A stretch of DNA of 64,000 bases from Methylobacter tundripaludum (GTDB lineage: Bacteria; Pseudomonadota; Gammaproteobacteria; Methylococcales; Methylomonadaceae). The stretch lies in assembly GCF_002934365.1 (NCBI RefSeq), contig NZ_PTIY01000002.1, forward strand, positions 248,001-312,000, in the 5' to 3' direction. The notes below the pieces were generated by a model. That model saw only the letters and a program-made list of their open reading frames with translations, searched no databases and was not told the DNA's origin. The translations under genes were made by a program, and so were the position numbers. Below are positions 43,026 to 52,816 of the stretch, one piece after another; position 1 is the stretch's first letter; each line of letters starts with the position of its first letter.

Positions 43026-43661
43026 ATGAAAACACAGTTTCTATCAACTTTAGCCAATAACCCTCAAAACAAAAACAACAAAGGTTCGGCAACGCGAATA
43101 TTCCGGTTTTGGACTGTTTTATCAGTATTGTTTTTAAGCATGTCGTTTTCTGCGCCCGGCTACAGCCACAGAGGCGCGCTTGATGAGGTTGATGTTTGCC
43201 GTATCCGGGTCGGTACCGAAAAAATCCACTTTACCGCTTATACACCGACATTTACCCAAAGCGAGGGTTATTGCCGGTTTATTCCCAATGTAGGTCTGAC
43301 TAATCTGATTTTCGATTATGAAGGCAAGAAGCTCAGGGACGTGTCCGTAGAGTTTGAAGTGACTAAAGAGCCCGAAGGCACGCGCATTTTTTACCTGGAG
43401 CCGCAAAAAACCAAATCAGGATCGGTCAAGGCGGATATTGATTTTTCCAAATACGGCGCCGGCGATTATCTTGCCCATGTGACTATCCTTCATGACGGCG
43501 AAAAACTGGATACGCATTTGCCGTTTGTGGTCGGCGCCGAAGAAGACAAAACGCATTGGAAGCGGTATTTGTATATGCTGGTAGCCGTAGTGATATTGGT
43601 CGCTATAGGTATTACCGTATTAACTCGCAAATACGGGGATAAAGAAAATACCGGCCTTTGA
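43026..43661 (+). CDS. Periplasmic Ig-like protein anchored by a C-terminal TM helix
   Basis: 211 residues. A long signal peptide (~48 residues) ends near YSH. The mature part begins with His (SHRGALDEVD) and forms a beta-rich domain with two cysteines (EVDVCRIR, GYCRFIP). A C-terminal TM helix (~180-200) and a short basic tail follow. The layout resembles periplasmic copper-handling proteins (CopC-like domain on a membrane anchor, PmoD-like), but I see no clear metal-binding cluster. It could equally be a cupredoxin-fold partner. It is convergent with the DinB gene and not in an operon. Function is unknown. Confidence 0.7.
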   Translation: MKTQFLSTLANNPQNKNNKGSATRIFRFWTVLSVLFLSMSFSAPGYSHRGALDEVDVCRIRVGTEKIHFTAYTPTFTQSEGYCRFIPNVGLTNLIFDYEGKKLRDVSVEFEVTKEPEGTRIFYLEPQKTKSGSVKADIDFSKYGAGDYLAHVTILHDGEKLDTHLPFVVGAEEDKTHWKRYLYMLVAVVILVAIGITVLTRKYGDKENTGL

Positions 43662-43668
43662 TAACCCG

Positions 43669-44196
43669 TCATTCCGATGCGATTAGCGTCACCAAATCGG
43701 TGACGCCCACGTCCAATCCCTGTTGCGACAGCAAGGTAGTCGCTTGGCCTCTGTGATGGGTCTGGTGGTTAAAAAAATGCAGCATCAGGCTGGCCAGGTT
43801 TTTGACCGCCGCTTCGCCTTTCATGTTGCGATAGGCGAGCTTATATTCCAGGTCTGATGTGTTGAGTTGTTCGCACCAGCCTATGATTGTGGTGTCCAAG
43901 TTCCGGCGTTCCGCGCTTAACGCCGTAAAATCGTCGAACAGTGTTTGCGCCAGGGCTTGCGGTTTTGGCATTGCGCGAATCTGATCCAGAGCGGGATGTT
44001 GCGCTGGATGTTCGGAAAAACGTTGCAGCCAGATAATGTCCGCCACCATGATATGGTTCAAGGTACCCAGCAGCGAACCGAAAAACGCCCCCCGGTCCCT
44101 GCCCAGCTCGTCGGCTGGCAATTGCGCGGCGGTGCTGTAGAGTTTGTCGTTCATCCATTGGTTGTAACGGCTCAATAAGCGTAAATGTTCAAGCAT
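43669..44196 (-). CDS. DinB-family metal-binding helical protein
   Basis: 175 residues. The start MLEHLRLLSRYNQWMNDKL, GTLNHIMVADIIWLQRF, and FNHQTHHRGQATTLL near the end supply the three His ligands of the DinB four-helix bundle. AGGAG precedes ATG 44196. Members act as thiol-dependent or metal-dependent transferases. The role is unknown here. It is convergent with the Ig-like gene. Confidence 0.85.
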   Translation of the reverse strand: MLEHLRLLSRYNQWMNDKLYSTAAQLPADELGRDRGAFFGSLLGTLNHIMVADIIWLQRFSEHPAQHPALDQIRAMPKPQALAQTLFDDFTALSAERRNLDTTIIGWCEQLNTSDLEYKLAYRNMKGEAAVKNLASLMLHFFNHQTHHRGQATTLLSQQGLDVGVTDLVTLIASE

Positions 44197-44408
44197 GGTT
44201 TTGCTCCTGTTGGTAAGTTCTGCAAAGGGTTTTTGCGGTTTCCCAATCTTCAGAGACGGTGAAAGTATTAAGAATTGGGCGTGCAAACCTAGGTTTTTAC
44301 TCCAGTACTCATTTTAAAATCAATGGCTTAAAAATAATGGGGTGATTCTTAAGGCGGTTTTCACAGTCTTTTCAGATTGGGAGCTAGCGAAAGCGATGAA
44401 TACTTGGC

Positions 44409-45554
<1,146 letters not shown>

Positions 45555-45592
45555 TTATCGGTTTTCGGCAAGCATCAACAACTTAAAACATA

Positions 45593-45664
45593 TCACCACG
45601 AAGACACGAAGAACACGAAGAAAAACAAGCTAAAAACTTCGTGTTCTTCGTGTCTTCGTGGTGA
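45593..45664. repeat. Palindromic CACGAAG-type repeat, copy 4 (28-base perfect arms)
   Basis: Left arm 45593-45620 starts TCACCACGAAGACACGAAG. The right arm 45637-45664 is its exact reverse complement. The loop of 16 bases reads AAAAACAAGCTAAAAA. This is the longest and cleanest member of the family. It lies between yffB and dapE, inside the likely transcript. Confidence 0.85.
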
Positions 45665-45695
45665 ATTTATATGTTATTGAGCCGTAAGCCATATC

Positions 45696-46076
45696 CTATG
45701 GTTTTTTGTGCGTGGGAAGGCTTGCGGCATACCCATCATCCTTGGCGCTAAACCCCAGGATTAGCTTGTCGCCGGCGTCTAAAACCGGGCGTTTAATCAG
45801 GGTAGGGGTTTCCAGCATCAGCTGCATGGCTTTTTCTTGGGTCAAGTCGCTTTGCTGTTCTGCGCTGAGCTGACGCCAACTGGTGCTGCTGCGGTTGAGC
45901 AGTTTGGTCCAGTCTAAATGCTCGGCGAAATGCTGTAACAGCTCAGGCGTCAAGCCATCGGTTCTAAAATCGTGGAACCGGTAAGCTATCCCGTTTTGAT
46001 CCAGCCAGGTGCGCGCTTTTTTAACGGTGTCGCAGTTTTTTATACCGTAAAGAGTGTGGGTTTTTAGGCTTTGCAA
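45696..46076 (-). CDS. yffB: ArsC/Spx-fold protein of the YffB type
   Basis: 126 residues. LYGIKNCDTVKKARTWL at the N-terminus holds the active-site cysteine. The middle has KLLNRSSTSWRQLS, and TPTLIKRPVL is the typical late motif of the fold. It resembles E. coli YffB, a glutathione-linked thiol protein, encoded beside dapE in many gammaproteobacteria. Arsenate is not established as its substrate; the gene is not in the ars operon. Its start overlaps the end of the FMN reductase gene by 13 bases. Confidence 0.9.
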   Translation of the reverse strand: MQSLKTHTLYGIKNCDTVKKARTWLDQNGIAYRFHDFRTDGLTPELLQHFAEHLDWTKLLNRSSTSWRQLSAEQQSDLTQEKAMQLMLETPTLIKRPVLDAGDKLILGFSAKDDGYAASLPTHKKP

Positions 46077-46603
46077 TTTACAATCTCCATGCGGAAGGCG
46101 CGTAACGCCTCACGAATTGCTGTTGTAATAGACGGATCGGCAATAATCCCGTGTTCATCGAGGTGTGAGCCGATAATGGGTAAGGTAATCGAGGCGGCTT
46201 CAACGACCTGAGCCGACATGACGGTCAACGTTTCCTTTAGCGATGCCTGGGCGATAGTTGCTCGCGGAGACGCATTAAGCAAAGCAACCGGCTTGCCGAC
46301 AAAAGCCTCGCTACCGACCATCCAGTCCAAGGCATTCTTCATGACTCCCGTTACGCCGTGAGCGTATTCCGGGCTGGCGATAATAACGCCGTCGGCTTCG
46401 AGCAGGCGGGCGTGAAAATCCGCAACCGGGGACGCATCGGTTATTTCAATATCGGGGTTGAATAGCGGCAGACTGTTCAGTCCGGTATAGAGTTCGACGC
46501 GAATATCGGCAGGCGCCAAGCAAACAACGGCTCTCAGCAGTGCGGAGTTCAACGATGCGGCGCGTAAGCTACCTGAAATAGCCAAGACTCTGACAATCGG
46601 CAT
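46064..46603 (-). CDS. NADPH-dependent FMN reductase (chromate-reductase-like)
   Basis: 179 residues of the flavodoxin-like fold. VLAISGSLRAASLNSALLR is the FMN phosphate loop. ASPEYAHGVTGVMKNALDWM is the FMN-ring-binding motif, and KPVALLNASPRA follows. It transfers electrons from NAD(P)H to quinones, chromate or flavins. I use ATG 46603 since GGAG lies six bases upstream; ATG 46615 is an alternative. It is in the dap cluster between the acidic gene and yffB, overlapping yffB by 13 bases. Confidence 0.88.
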   Translation of the reverse strand: MPIVRVLAISGSLRAASLNSALLRAVVCLAPADIRVELYTGLNSLPLFNPDIEITDASPVADFHARLLEADGVIIASPEYAHGVTGVMKNALDWMVGSEAFVGKPVALLNASPRATIAQASLKETLTVMSAQVVEAASITLPIIGSHLDEHGIIADPSITTAIREALRAFRMEIVNCKA

Positions 46604-46622
46604 CGCTGACTCCATAGGGATT

Positions 46623-46865
46623 TTACAATTGGCTGTTCAGTAATTCGTCAATGCTGGGCAACTGTTTGTCGGACTTGCAGCGGTTTTTATAAAGATCGAC
46701 AAATTCCATAAAGGCTTGTTCCAGATCGGCCAGGATTTCTTCTTCGTTTTCACGCTCATCTTCGGGAACATCGGGCGAATCCAGATACTCGTGTTGCAGG
46801 GCGACTTCGCTGTTTAAAGACAGCAAGGCGTAAATGACGGCATTGTTTGATATTTGTTCGCTCAT
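46623..46865 (-). CDS. Small acidic protein of unknown function
   Basis: 80 residues, strongly acidic in the middle (SPDVPEDERENEEEILADLE), predicted all-helical, with no signal or membrane segment. I do not recognise a family. It lies seven bases upstream of the FMN reductase in the same direction and is probably co-transcribed. Confidence 0.6.
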   Translation of the reverse strand: MSEQISNNAVIYALLSLNSEVALQHEYLDSPDVPEDERENEEEILADLEQAFMEFVDLYKNRCKSDKQLPSIDELLNSQL

Positions 46866-46946
46866 AGTATGGGGCCTAGTTAAGTTATGGGTGGAAGTGT
46901 GCAGGTTAGCGTAGCGTAACCCAACATTTTGTTAAGTGATGCAGTT

Positions 46947-47426
46947 TTAATCTGACGCGTTAGGATCTCTAAAACGAATGGTAAGGCCTTGTAAAAAGTT
47001 TCTTAAAATCTGGTCGCCGCATTCCCGGTGGTGTTTATGGCCTTTTTGCCGGAAAAAAGAGCTGAGCTCGCCTTTGGACAATTCAAAATCGGCCAACTTC
47101 AATGTGCTGAGCATGTCCTCTTCTTTAAATTCCAGCGCGATACGCAGTTTTTTGAGTATCGCGTTATTGGTTAACGGCTCCGGTTTTTTCACTTGTGCAG
47201 GCGGATTCTCCTGCTTGCCTCTTCGATAGATAATCAGGCCGTCTAAAAACTGCTCCATCAGCTTATTGTTAAGCGGAACGTAATCGGCTTCATTGTCTTT
47301 TTTGAGCAGCTTGAGCAACTCGTCCCGGCTTATCTCAGCGCCGCTTAAGGCGAAGATTTCGATCATGGTCTGGTCTTTAAGCTCTAAAGCGTAGCGTACC
47401 CGGCGTAATACATCGTTGTTAATCAT
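46947..47426 (-). CDS. DUF1456 (YehS-like) protein
   Basis: 159 residues formed by two homologous ~65-residue repeats, each opening with NNDVLRRVRYALELKD or NNAILKKLRIALEFKE and ending in a helix that carries Leu-Gly-rich contacts (LDGLIIYRRG, LQGLTIRFRD). This matches DUF1456. E. coli YehS is the named member; its function is unknown. It sits between dapD and the acidic gene on the same strand. Confidence 0.88.
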   Translation of the reverse strand: MINNDVLRRVRYALELKDQTMIEIFALSGAEISRDELLKLLKKDNEADYVPLNNKLMEQFLDGLIIYRRGKQENPPAQVKKPEPLTNNAILKKLRIALEFKEEDMLSTLKLADFELSKGELSSFFRQKGHKHHRECGDQILRNFLQGLTIRFRDPNASD

Positions 47427-47537
47427 GGTTTGTTATCGGTGGGTTGTGTCGGTTGGGACGGCGGAAAGGATATTTGAGCCATCCGCGAGATGAACAGGGA
47501 AGGGTGCATGACGCAAAGGCGCATGCACCCGACACAA

Positions 47538-48356
47538 TTAATCCCTCAACAACTCATTGATGCCTGTTTTACTGCGGGTTTTTTCATCAACCTGTTTGAT
47601 GATAACCGCGCAGTACAGGCTGTATTTGCCGTCCGCAGAAGGCAGGTTGCCCGAGACGACGACCGAGCCGGCCGGAATGCGGCCGTAGCTGATTTCGCCG
47701 GTCATGCGGTTGTAGATTTTGGTGCTTTGGCCGATGTAAACGCCCATCGAAATGACCGAGCCTTCTTCGACGACCACGCCTTCGACGATCTCGGAACGCG
47801 CGCCGATAAAGCAGTTGTCTTCGATGATGGTCGGGCCGGCTTGCAAGGGTTCCAATACGCCGCCGATGCCGACGCCGCCGGACAGGTGAACGTTCTTGCC
47901 GATTTGCGCGCAAGAGCCGACTGTAACCCAGGTATCGACCATCGTGCCGCTATCGACATAGCCGCCGATGTTCACGTAGGACGGCATCAAGATAGCGCCG
48001 GGTGCGATGTAGGAACCGCGTCGTGCAACCGCGTTCGGTACGACTCGCACACCGGCCTTGGCGAAATCTTCTTCGCTGTAGTTGGCGAATTTGCTGTCGA
48101 CCTTGTCGTAATAACGCGTGTTGCCGCCGTCCATCAGCCTGTTTTCGTTGATCCTGAACGACAACAACACGGCTTTTTTCAGCCATTGGTTGGTGACCCA
48201 ATCGCCGCTGGTTTTTTCGGCGACGCGGGCCTTGCCGCTGTCCAATAAGTTGATTGCTTCTTCAACGGCAGAGCGCACTTCACTGGAAACAGTCGCTGGC
48301 GTAATGTCGGCACGGTTTTCAAAGGCGTCGTTAATGATTTGTTCTAGTTGTGACAT
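47538..48356 (-). CDS. dapD: Tetrahydrodipicolinate N-succinyltransferase
   Basis: 272 residues. N-terminal helical domain ([14 protein letters not shown]), then a left-handed beta-helix of hexapeptide repeats ([20 protein letters not shown]) with the active-site segment [12 protein letters not shown]. It succinylates tetrahydrodipicolinate, the first step of the succinylase branch. It lies eight bases after dapC. The C-terminus ends in a normal position. Confidence 0.96.
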   Translation of the reverse strand: MSQLEQIINDAFENRADITPATVSSEVRSAVEEAINLLDSGKARVAEKTSGDWVTNQWLKKAVLLSFRINENRLMDGGNTRYYDKVDSKFANYSEEDFAKAGVRVVPNAVARRGSYIAPGAILMPSYVNIGGYVDSGTMVDTWVTVGSCAQIGKNVHLSGGVGIGGVLEPLQAGPTIIEDNCFIGARSEIVEGVVVEEGSVISMGVYIGQSTKIYNRMTGEISYGRIPAGSVVVSGNLPSADGKYSLYCAVIIKQVDEKTRSKTGINELLRD

Positions 48357-48364
48357 GGTTCTTC

Positions 48365-49564
48365 TTATAAAGAGTTAAGGAAATTTTTGATGCGCTGCGC
48401 GGCTTCTATGCATTCATCCAGAGGCGCAACCAGTGCAATCCTGACATGGTTTAGGCCGGGATTAACGCCGTCGCAATCGCGGGATAAATAGCTGCCGGGC
48501 AGTACGGTGATGTTTTGCCTAGCAAACAGCTGTTTGGCGAATTCGGTATCGGAAATCGGTGTTTTCAACCAAACATAGAAACTGGCCGGCGGCTGGGTGA
48601 CGGTGCAAACGTCGCCGAGAATATCGATGAAAGCCGCGAATTTTTCGCGGTACAAGCGACGGTTTTCGACGACGTGCCGCTCATCCTGCCAGGCTTGGAT
48701 GCTGGCGTGCTGGGTAGGCAAAGGCATCGCGCAGCCGTGATAAGTCCGGTATTGGAAATAGTGTTTCAATAGCTCGGCGTCGCCTGCGACAAAACCCGAG
48801 CGCAAACCCGGCGCGTTGGAGCGCTTGGACAAGCTGTGGAAAATGACGCAGCGCTTAAATGCCGTATTGCCCATGTTGTAGGCCGTTTGCAGCAAGCCCG
48901 GCGGCGGGTTGCTTTCGTCGTCGTAGATTTCGGTATAGCACTCGTCGGAAGCAATCACGAAGTCATGCTTTTCCGCCAGCTTCAGCAGCTTTTCGTGACT
49001 GGCCTGATCAATCACCGAGCCGGTCGGGTTGCCGGGCGAGCAAATGTAAATCAGCTGGCAGCGTTGCCATATCTCATCCGGCACCGCGTCAAAATCCGGC
49101 AAATAACCGGAGTCTTCCAACGTGTTCAGATAATAGGGTTCAGCCCCTGCCAGCAAGGCCGCGCCTTCATAAATCTGGTAAAAAGGGTTCGGCATGACGA
49201 CCACGGGCGCAACCTTAGTCGAATCGATCAGGCACTGGGCAAAGGAAAACAACGCTTCACGCGTACCGTTGACCGGCAAAACCTGAGTTTCAGCATTAAC
49301 CGCATCGGCCGGGATCTGGAAGCGTCGGCTGATCCATCCGGCAATCGCCTGCCGGAGTTCCGGTATGCCTTTGGTGGTCGGATAGTTAGCCAAACCGTGC
49401 AAATGGGTTAACAGCGCTTCCTGGATTAAATGCGGCGTGGCATGGGTCGGCTCGCCCATAGACAGGGCGATATGCGACTTGTCTTTAGGCGGAACGACGC
49501 CTTGTTTAAGTTGCGCCAGTTTCTCGAACGGATAGGGATGTAAATGTTTTAAGTTTGGAGTCAT
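48365..49564 (-). CDS. dapC: Succinyldiaminopimelate transaminase
   Basis: 399 residues of a class I PLP aminotransferase. Motifs: [22 protein letters not shown], and [19 protein letters not shown] with the PLP Lys. The match with DapC of Pseudomonas is better than with AstC/ArgD types. It makes N-succinyl-LL-DAP from the keto acid made by DapD. ATG 49564 lies four bases after the M48 gene. A frame start at 49666 would overlap that gene and adds a poor leader. Confidence 0.93.
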   Translation of the reverse strand: MTPNLKHLHPYPFEKLAQLKQGVVPPKDKSHIALSMGEPTHATPHLIQEALLTHLHGLANYPTTKGIPELRQAIAGWISRRFQIPADAVNAETQVLPVNGTREALFSFAQCLIDSTKVAPVVVMPNPFYQIYEGAALLAGAEPYYLNTLEDSGYLPDFDAVPDEIWQRCQLIYICSPGNPTGSVIDQASHEKLLKLAEKHDFVIASDECYTEIYDDESNPPPGLLQTAYNMGNTAFKRCVIFHSLSKRSNAPGLRSGFVAGDAELLKHYFQYRTYHGCAMPLPTQHASIQAWQDERHVVENRRLYREKFAAFIDILGDVCTVTQPPASFYVWLKTPISDTEFAKQLFARQNITVLPGSYLSRDCDGVNPGLNHVRIALVAPLDECIEAAQRIKNFLNSL

Positions 49565-49568
49565 CAAC

Positions 49569-50348
49569 TTAGTTGCAATGCGGTTGTTTGCCTTGTGATT
49601 GGGCTTGCTGGAATAGTCCCATGGCTTGCGGCATGTGTTTTTCCAAGTCCTGAATGCGCGTGGCATGCGAAGGGTGAGTGGACATGAATTCTAGCGGTTG
49701 CCGGCCTTGCGATGCCTGTTCCATTTTTTGCCACAAGTTGATGCTTTGCCTTGGATCAAAACCCGCTTTGGCCATTAAATCGACGCCGATCATATCGGCT
49801 TCGCTTTCATGGGTGCGGCTGTAAGGCATCAGTATGCCGTATTGCGCGCCGAGGCCCAGCATACCGAGCGCCGTTTGGCCTAAGGCGGTTTGCGGTGCGC
49901 TAACTGCCTGGATGATGCCCATGCCTTGGCTAACCGCGAATTCCTGCGAGGCGCGTTCATTACTGTGCCGGGCGAGCACATGGCCGATTTCATGGCCGAT
50001 GACCGCCGCCAATTGGTCCTGATTGTCGACCAGCGTGAGCATTCCGGTATGAACGCCGATTTTGTTGCCGGGCAGGGCGAAAGCGTTAGGCGAGGCGTCT
50101 TCAAACACCACGATTTCCCAGTTGCCGCCGGTTTCCTGGGTAATTGCCCCGGCAATGCAGTTCGCCAGTTGATTGTATTTACTGCTGGTGCTGATAGGTT
50201 TTTGTTTCTTCAGGTTATCGAAAGCCTGCAAGCCCATTTGATTGATTTGCGCATCAGGCATGAAAACAAGTTGGCTTCTGCCTGTAGGGCTGGTGACACA
50301 GGCGCTTAGTAAACAGGTAGCCAGAACGTGGAGTATTTTTTTGAACAT
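49569..50348 (-). CDS. M48-family lipoprotein metallopeptidase
   Basis: 259 residues. The signal with lipobox (LLSAC, Cys17) suggests outer-membrane attachment. The zinc site HEIGHVLARHSNERAS and a later ESEADMIGVDLM segment with the third ligand are clear. It is close to E. coli LoiP/YcaL, which degrade misfolded outer-membrane proteins. The C-terminal part has STHPSHATRI. It is the first gene of the dapC-dapD-dapE cluster by order, four bases before dapC, so its expression is coupled to lysine/DAP synthesis. Confidence 0.92.
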   Translation of the reverse strand: MFKKILHVLATCLLSACVTSPTGRSQLVFMPDAQINQMGLQAFDNLKKQKPISTSSKYNQLANCIAGAITQETGGNWEIVVFEDASPNAFALPGNKIGVHTGMLTLVDNQDQLAAVIGHEIGHVLARHSNERASQEFAVSQGMGIIQAVSAPQTALGQTALGMLGLGAQYGILMPYSRTHESEADMIGVDLMAKAGFDPRQSINLWQKMEQASQGRQPLEFMSTHPSHATRIQDLEKHMPQAMGLFQQAQSQGKQPHCN

Positions 50349-50558
50349 AAAAAATGACCGGTAGTTTCTGATATAGCGGCCATTTTAACGTAAGTTTTTA
50401 TCCGGGGTTTAAAAATGTAACTTCCCGTTAAGAAAAGCTTATCACCACGAACGACTACATGGGCAGATATTTTGCTCCATGCAAAATCTGCATTCTCCAC
50501 ATCCCTCTGGGTTATGCAGGAGGTAGAGCACCAACAGTAGGCGCTTTAGACGATACAG

Positions 50559-50602
50559 GACACGAAGGACACGAAGAAATAAAACTTCGTGTCCTTCGTG
50601 TC
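50559..50602. repeat. Palindromic CACGAAG-type repeat, copy 5
   Basis: Arms GACACGAAGGACACGAAG (50559-50576) and its exact complement (50585-50602) have an eight-base loop. The right arm continues with TTCGTGGTG, which the left arm lacks, so the left end is truncated. It lies in the 291-base gap between the M48 gene and the thioredoxin-like gene. Confidence 0.8.
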
Positions 50603-50639
50603 TTCGTGGTGAATGATAAAAATCCGGTTGGTTAAAGAC

Positions 50640-51125
50640 TTATTTCAGAATTTTGGCGAACATCGCATCATAATCTTCTTTCGACAACACACCGCTGACG
50701 CCTGTGCGTTGATGGGCCTTGTCGAAGAAATAGGTTCTGGGCAGTTCGCCATACCATTTAGGATCGATTTCAAATTGCAGTTTTTGGGTGTTTTCCTCGG
50801 CATAGACCCAGTTTTCAATCTCGGATAATTGGTTTTTTTCCAGGATTTGCTGAATCTGCTCGCTTGCTGATAATTCATCCGCCGCCAGCATGATCATTTT
50901 AAGTTCGGGTCTGCTTTTATGGATGCTGCTTAACAGCTCCATGTCTTTCAGGCAGGAAGGGCAGTTGATGGACCAGACCACCAGCATGAACGGCTGGTTG
51001 GCGTTGCTGACCAATATTTGCTGATAACTTCCCGAGGTAAATGCAGCCGGAGCGGCTTGCGCCTGAATATTAAAAACGGTTAATAAAATAAACGCCAAGC
51101 CAGGGAAAAGTTTTTTTAAAGTCAT
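50640..51125 (-). CDS. Periplasmic thioredoxin-like (TlpA/redoxin) protein
   Basis: 161 residues. A signal peptide ends at AQA/AP. The redox motif is WSINCPSCLKDM, with Cys-Pro-Ser-Cys. The rest matches the thioredoxin fold (VSGVLSKEDYDAMF at the end). It would handle disulfide or cytochrome-maturation redox steps in the periplasm. It stands alone between a repeat and hicAB. Confidence 0.85.
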   Translation of the reverse strand: MTLKKLFPGLAFILLTVFNIQAQAAPAAFTSGSYQQILVSNANQPFMLVVWSINCPSCLKDMELLSSIHKSRPELKMIMLAADELSASEQIQQILEKNQLSEIENWVYAEENTQKLQFEIDPKWYGELPRTYFFDKAHQRTGVSGVLSKEDYDAMFAKILK

Positions 51126-51185
51126 GATTTGATTCCATGTGTCCAGATGAAAGAGTCTTTTTCGTAACTGATCATTTTTTGCCCT

Positions 51186-51524
51186 TTAAGCGTGCGATTC
51201 GGTATCTTTCTTGACGATGTCTTTGATGTAATCGTTCAGGGATTTTCCTATTTCACCGGCTCGTTTTACCGCTTTTTCGTGTAGCTCTTCGCCTATCCGC
51301 ACGTTGAAAGAACCTTTAAAGGTTTTTTTGGGTTCCATGCCGGTTTCTTTGCAGGTTTCCAGATAGCTGTCCACGGCAAGCCTGAATTCTTTTTCCAATT
51401 GATCAACTGTTTCGGCTTCGTAATTCACCAAGTCGCTTATGAATTCAATTTTGCCATGTAAACAACTGTCTTCTACGCTTACTTTGACGCTGCCTTGATA
51501 GCCTTTGTACTTAAAGTATTTCAT
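51186..51524 (-). CDS. hicB: HicB-family antitoxin
   Basis: 112 residues. The N-terminal partial RNase H-like fold (KYKGYQGSVKVSVEDSCLHGKI) is followed by a C-terminal ribbon-helix-helix (GSFNVRIGEELHEKAVKRAGEIGKSLNDYI). It neutralises HicA and represses the operon. Order is toxin first: hicA (51769-51521) then hicB, with four overlapping bases. Confidence 0.88.
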   Translation of the reverse strand: MKYFKYKGYQGSVKVSVEDSCLHGKIEFISDLVNYEAETVDQLEKEFRLAVDSYLETCKETGMEPKKTFKGSFNVRIGEELHEKAVKRAGEIGKSLNDYIKDIVKKDTESHA

Positions 51525-51769
51525 TTGATAACCCCTTGCTCTTTTAACTTTTTGATGATGTCTTTCTTGATATATGTTTTTATGGTGTTCTGTGGGTGCG
51601 GACGGTGTAATTCGATGATTATTTTCTTTTCAAGATTTACGAATTTTATTCTGGAGCCATCGCCTTCAAGTTTTTTGTAACCCAGTCTCTTCAATAGGGT
51701 TAAAACCTCGCTCCATTTTGGAAATGGCGTATTGATGAATTGTTCTAATAGTTTTTCTAATTGGCTCAT
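51521..51769 (-). CDS. hicA: HicA-family mRNA interferase toxin
   Basis: 82 residues, a double-stranded RNA-binding-like fold. GDGSRIKFVN and the catalytic His in ELHRPHPQNTIKTY are family features. It cleaves mRNA when free. With hicB it forms a complete type II toxin-antitoxin module between two housekeeping blocks. The presence of the catalytic His suggests it is intact. Confidence 0.87.
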   Translation of the reverse strand: MSQLEKLLEQFINTPFPKWSEVLTLLKRLGYKKLEGDGSRIKFVNLEKKIIIELHRPHPQNTIKTYIKKDIIKKLKEQGVIK

Positions 51770-52053
51770 GTTTTAAGTTCGCAACTAAATTTTAGTTGCA
51801 AATATAGCATTTATTTTGACTGTCATCAAAATTCGATCTTGACTCTGATATAAGCATTGGTGTGTTTTGCCCGTGCTGTTTGTCTTTCATGTTGAAATAT
51901 TCTTCCGGCTTTTTACCTCAGCGGGCATCGGCAATATGTGGTACAACATAATTCGACTGATTCTACCCGCTATGGCGGTTGGAAACAGAGCGTCTATTGC
52001 ATCGAATTTTGATTTGGAAGATCATTGGGTAAACACAACCACCGGATAACACT

Positions 52054-52443
52054 ATGGCGATAAATACCAACAGACCCACATCCCCGCATTTGCAAGTCTA
52101 CCGACTGCCGTTAACCGGCATTATTTCCATCACTCACCGCATAACCGGGGTCATGCTCTCAGCCGGTTTAATTTTGTTCGTTTATGTTATTTCGGCGCTG
52201 GCGGGCGGCGCGGATTCATACGCCGCAATGCAAGCTGTAATGAATCTGTGGTTGCTTAAACTGGTATGTTGGGGATTTGTTTACGCGCTGTTTTTCCACT
52301 TGTGTCACGGCGTCCGCCATTTGATTTGGGATGCCGGCAGTAGCTTTGACCTGGATACGCTAAACCGCTACGCCGTGATTGAACTGGTCGCTTCGCTGGT
52401 ACTGACTTCGATAACTTTGGCGTGGGGGGCTTATGGACACTAG
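52054..52443 (+). CDS. sdhC: Succinate dehydrogenase cytochrome b556 subunit
   Basis: 129 residues, three membrane helices. The start RPTSPHLQVYRLPLTGIISITHRITGV is diagnostic, with a Ser/Arg quinone-site region. HLCHGVRHLIWD has the haem-ligand His. It anchors SdhAB and carries the quinone site together with SdhD. It is the first gene of sdhCDAB-sdhE. Confidence 0.95.
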   Translation: MAINTNRPTSPHLQVYRLPLTGIISITHRITGVMLSAGLILFVYVISALAGGADSYAAMQAVMNLWLLKLVCWGFVYALFFHLCHGVRHLIWDAGSSFDLDTLNRYAVIELVASLVLTSITLAWGAYGH

Positions 52444-52813
52444 AACGCCTTTATCCAGGGTTCGGGGCTTGGGTTCTGCAAAAAGCGGAACCGCTCATTG
52501 GTGGATGCAGCGCGTCACCGCCGTGGCGTTGATTCCGCTGTCTTTTTGGCTGATCACGTTTCTGGGTTTGAGTTTGACCGCTCCTTATCAACAAACCGTA
52601 GACTGGCTGGCGTCGCCCGTTAACAGCGTCTGTATCGTGGCGTGGATTATCGCCGCTTTTTACCACGCCGCGTTGGGCTTGCAGGTCGTTATCGAAGATT
52701 ATGTCGCCGCCGAAGGCCCCAAGATTATCTCGATCTGGGCCGTCAATCTGGCTTTCTTGTTTTTGGCGATTGCGGCCTTGCTGGCCGTGTTTCGCATCGT
52801 ATCGGTAGGGTGA
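52433..52813 (+). CDS. sdhD: Succinate dehydrogenase membrane anchor subunit
   Basis: 126 residues with three membrane helices. RVRGLGSAKSGTAHWWMQRVTAVALIPLSFW is the family opening, and AFYHAALGLQVVIEDYV carries the second haem-b ligand and Tyr. It overlaps sdhC by 11 bases and lies three bases before sdhA. It completes the membrane half of complex II. Confidence 0.95.
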   Translation: MDTRTPLSRVRGLGSAKSGTAHWWMQRVTAVALIPLSFWLITFLGLSLTAPYQQTVDWLASPVNSVCIVAWIIAAFYHAALGLQVVIEDYVAAEGPKIISIWAVNLAFLFLAIAALLAVFRIVSVG

Positions 52814-52816
52814 TTC

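Noticed and set aside
45593-45664. Short repeats considered as a CRISPR array
   Set aside because: Units are adjacent without spacers and form inverted arms; no cas genes are seen.
47490-48248. A 250-codon frame antisense to dapD
   Set aside because: Low-complexity Ala/Asp/Val-rich translation typical of reversed hexapeptide-repeat coding sequence; dapD is certain.
50306-50500. A 64-codon frame upstream of the M48 gene on the same strand
   Set aside because: Overlaps the real M48 start and signal peptide in another frame and has no ribosome site.
51867-52049. A 60-codon frame just before sdhC
   Set aside because: Hydrophobic start but no ribosome site, no family likeness, and it ends in the sdhC leader; likely untranslated upstream DNA.
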